Assembly (NCBI RefSeq): GCF_004339745.1
Contig: NZ_SMGP01000002.1
Coordinates: 806,001-870,000 of the forward strand
DNA length: 64,000 nucleotides
Reading direction: 5' to 3'
Source of the DNA: Paraburkholderia sp. BL9I2N2
Lineage (GTDB): Bacteria; Pseudomonadota; Gammaproteobacteria; Burkholderiales; Burkholderiaceae
Part shown: piece after piece, positions 62,384 through 64,000 of the stretch
How positions within the stretch are numbered: position 1 is the stretch's first letter
How the letters are laid out: the number at the start of each line of letters is the position of its first letter
The notes under the pieces: generated by a model
Database searches by the model: none
Told to the model about the DNA's origin: nothing
Seen by the model: only the letters and a program-made list of their open reading frames with translations
Position numbers and translations under genes: made by a program

Positions 62384-63124
62384 TCAGGCCGCTTTCTTCT
62401 CGACATCGATATCCGCATCGATATCGGCGGCTGCGCCCTGACGCAAATGCAGCAGCCGGTAGCCGCTTTTATACACCGGCTGCAGCCGGAATTCGTTTTG
62501 CGGCTCGATTTCGAGCAGAAGGCGCAGCCGCGAAACGTGACTGTCGATCGTGCGGGTGAATTCGCGGAACTCGCGGCCCCACACCATCGCAAAGATGTGA
62601 TCGCGCGACAGCACGCGTCCGATGTTGGAGAAGAACAGCGACGCCAGACGGTACTGCGTGCCGGACAACTGGACCGGCTCGCCGCGCAGCATGACGAGTT
62701 GGCGGTGCGTGTCGAAGTGGTACGGACCGACGTCGAAGCTCGCGGAGCTGAAGCGGTCCGGATACGCCCGCCGCAGCAGCGCCGCGACCCGCTCGCGGAA
62801 CTCGGCCGCGCGCAGCGGCAGCGCGACATAGTCGTCCGCGCCGGCGACGAACGCGCGCACGATGTTTTCCTCCGCCGTGTCCACCGATGCGAACATGACC
62901 GGCAGACGGTCGCCGCCCACCGCGCGCGCCGCGCGCAAAACATCGGCGCCGGACAGACGCAGGCCGTGCCAGTCGAGCACCAGCAGATCCACGGTGGAAC
63001 GCGCGAGCGTTCTCGACATGCTCAGGCCGTCGTCAAAGGTCGTGCAGGAATGCCCGGTGGCCGTCAGGACCTTTTCGATCGACTGACGCATGACCAGGTC
63101 ACGTTGAAGAATGGCAATACGCAT
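62384..63124 (-). CDS. OmpR-type response regulator with degenerate receiver
   Basis: Regulator of 246 residues: receiver at about 1-115, OmpR-type winged helix at about 130-225 (LSGTQYRLASLFFSNIGRVL, FTRTIDSHVSRLRLLLE). The phospho-acceptor D51 is kept (LLVLDWHG). The acidic pair is reduced to a single D9 (ILQRD), and the conserved Lys is Leu102 in YVALP. It may thus work without normal phosphorylation. No kinase gene is adjacent. ATG 63124; the longer frame from 63193 is rejected. Confidence 0.85.
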   Translation of the reverse strand: MRIAILQRDLVMRQSIEKVLTATGHSCTTFDDGLSMSRTLARSTVDLLVLDWHGLRLSGADVLRAARAVGGDRLPVMFASVDTAEENIVRAFVAGADDYVALPLRAAEFRERVAALLRRAYPDRFSSASFDVGPYHFDTHRQLVMLRGEPVQLSGTQYRLASLFFSNIGRVLSRDHIFAMVWGREFREFTRTIDSHVSRLRLLLEIEPQNEFRLQPVYKSGYRLLHLRQGAAADIDADIDVEKKAA

Positions 63125-63524
63125 GGGATGACTCGTAACTGATAGCTCGGACGCGATTCTCAGAGGCGGGCCCGATCCATCCCATAGGAGCAATCCTAAT
63201 TTACATATGAATCAATCCGCTCGGACAAAGCCGCTCTGCATTCCTACATTCGCCAGGGAAAAGTCCCGAAAACACTGTCGTCGCGCTCGCTTCCGAAAAG
63301 GCACATTCCCGGGAACTTTTCTCAATCTAATTAAGGACTTCCCGAAGCATTCCGCTTTCATCCTGTAAAATCCCCGCCTGGCCTTAATCGTCATCGCGCT
63401 TGCCCTACCCGGGCGGCGTGCCGGTGTCCCGTGCTCTACCCAGCGCTTGCCACACTTCTCGCCCGACGACCGCCGTATTTCCACGCGCTACGTGTGGCTC
63501 CCAATTCAAGACAAGACACAAGCA
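63125..63524. other. Intergenic region between divergent regulator and MHS transporter
   Basis: About 400 bases with no convincing gene; the 90-residue frame on the minus strand (63212-63484) has no ribosome site or family. AT-rich stretches at 63330-63375 may hold the rightward promoter. Confidence 0.4.
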
Positions 63525-64000
63525 ATGCAAGCGACAAATCTGGGTGGAGCGCAGGCTGTCACCCCACGCCCTCTTGGGCGCAGCGATTACAAGACGCTCG
63601 GCCTCGCCGCCCTCGGCGGGGCGCTGGAGTTCTACGACTTCATCATCTTCGTATTTTTCGCGCCGGCGATCGGCCAGCTATTCTTCCCGGCGGCAATGCC
63701 GGACTGGCTGCGCCAGGTGCAAACCTTCGGCATCTTCGCCGCGGGCTATCTGGCGCGGCCGCTCGGCGGCATCATCATGGCGCACTTCGGCGATCTGTTC
63801 GGCCGCAAGCGCATGTTCACACTGAGCGTGCTGCTCATGTCGGTGCCGACGCTGATGATGGGCCTGCTGCCCACCTACGCCAGCATCGGCGTGCTGGCGC
63901 CGGTCCTGCTGCTGCTGTTTCGCGTGATGCAAGGCGCGGCGGTCGGCGGCGAAGTGCCGGGCGCCTGGGTGTTCGTCTCGGAGCACGTGCCGCAGCGGCA
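63525..64000 (+). CDS. MFS transporter, metabolite:H+ symporter (MHS) type, partial
   Basis: First 158 residues of an inner-membrane transporter cut by the right edge. LAALGGALEFYDFIIFVFFA in TM1, the loop HFGDLFGRKRMF and the TM4-5 region MQGAAVGGEVPGAWVFVSEH are typical of the ProP/MHS family, which takes up organic acids or osmolytes with protons. ATG 63525 has a weak ribosome site. The substrate is unknown. Confidence 0.85.
   Translation, partial: MQATNLGGAQAVTPRPLGRSDYKTLGLAALGGALEFYDFIIFVFFAPAIGQLFFPAAMPDWLRQVQTFGIFAAGYLARPLGGIIMAHFGDLFGRKRMFTLSVLLMSVPTLMMGLLPTYASIGVLAPVLLLLFRVMQGAAVGGEVPGAWVFVSEHVPQR

Noticed and set aside
63212..63484. 90-residue minus-strand frame before the MHS transporter
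   Set aside because: No ribosome site or family; lies in the divergent promoter region.
1..64000. CRISPR array, prophage, integron or insertion sequence
   Set aside because: No regularly spaced repeats, transposase, integrase or tRNA-linked attachment site seen on either strand.

Overview
The window is high-GC beta-proteobacterial DNA, most consistent with a Paraburkholderia or related Burkholderiaceae replicon, probably a secondary chromosome or accessory-rich region. The grounds are codon and base composition, several small secreted DUF4148-type proteins, and dense catabolic clusters each with its own regulator. Identification to genus is inference. I saw no tRNA, rRNA, CRISPR array, phage or insertion sequence.

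Layout, left to right. 1-1035 is the truncated start of a two-domain sugar ABC ATPase. 1417-6544 is a catabolic unit: GcvA-like LysR, SDR dehydrogenase, MFS permease and a transketolase split into two subunits. 6656-10976 holds a DUF2322 protein, a secreted beta-propeller protein and a thioredoxin-reductase-like flavoprotein fused to a cNMP-binding domain. 11019-14814 is a two-component system with a GFA-family protein, divergent from a periplasmic thioredoxin and a DUF4148 protein; a roughly 95-bp element with the same sub-sites and spacing lies before both of the latter. 16002-18826 is the most unusual locus: a CRP-like protein whose C-terminus resembles FliG, followed by MotA-like and MotB-like stator proteins, with no flagellar genes around. 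19294-19858 encodes two small exported proteins that share a Cys-containing tail. 21043-25316 is a TonB receptor-ExbB-ExbD-TonB operon behind a near-consensus Zur box.

26446-28284 is a tannase/feruloyl-esterase family enzyme. 28426-36035 is a galactoside-type unit (two permeases, solute-binding protein, GH42 beta-galactosidase, MalK-type ATPase) divergent from a LacI repressor with a perfect palindromic operator; the binding-protein gene seems to have lost one base at its start codon. 36316-40695 is a fructose-type ABC importer (FrcBCA-like) with a ROK regulator. 40741-43821 is a large class A penicillin-binding protein. 44017-46141 is a LysR/DHDPS-family pair; 46494-47845 an ECF sigma/anti-sigma pair; 47978-49258 a DadA/PuuB-like oxidase.

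49353-55104 is a quinate/shikimate catabolic cluster (TetR, MFS, shikimate dehydrogenase, type II dehydroquinase, QuiC) in which quiC is frameshifted in a T6 run. 56485-62363 is a 4-hydroxyproline catabolic cluster (PAS-AraC regulator, three-subunit D-hydroxyproline dehydrogenase, epimerase, divergent deaminase). The window ends with a degenerate OmpR-type regulator and a truncated MHS-family transporter. Overall the region serves uptake and breakdown of plant- and soil-derived sugars, aromatics and amino acids, with envelope and metal functions interspersed.
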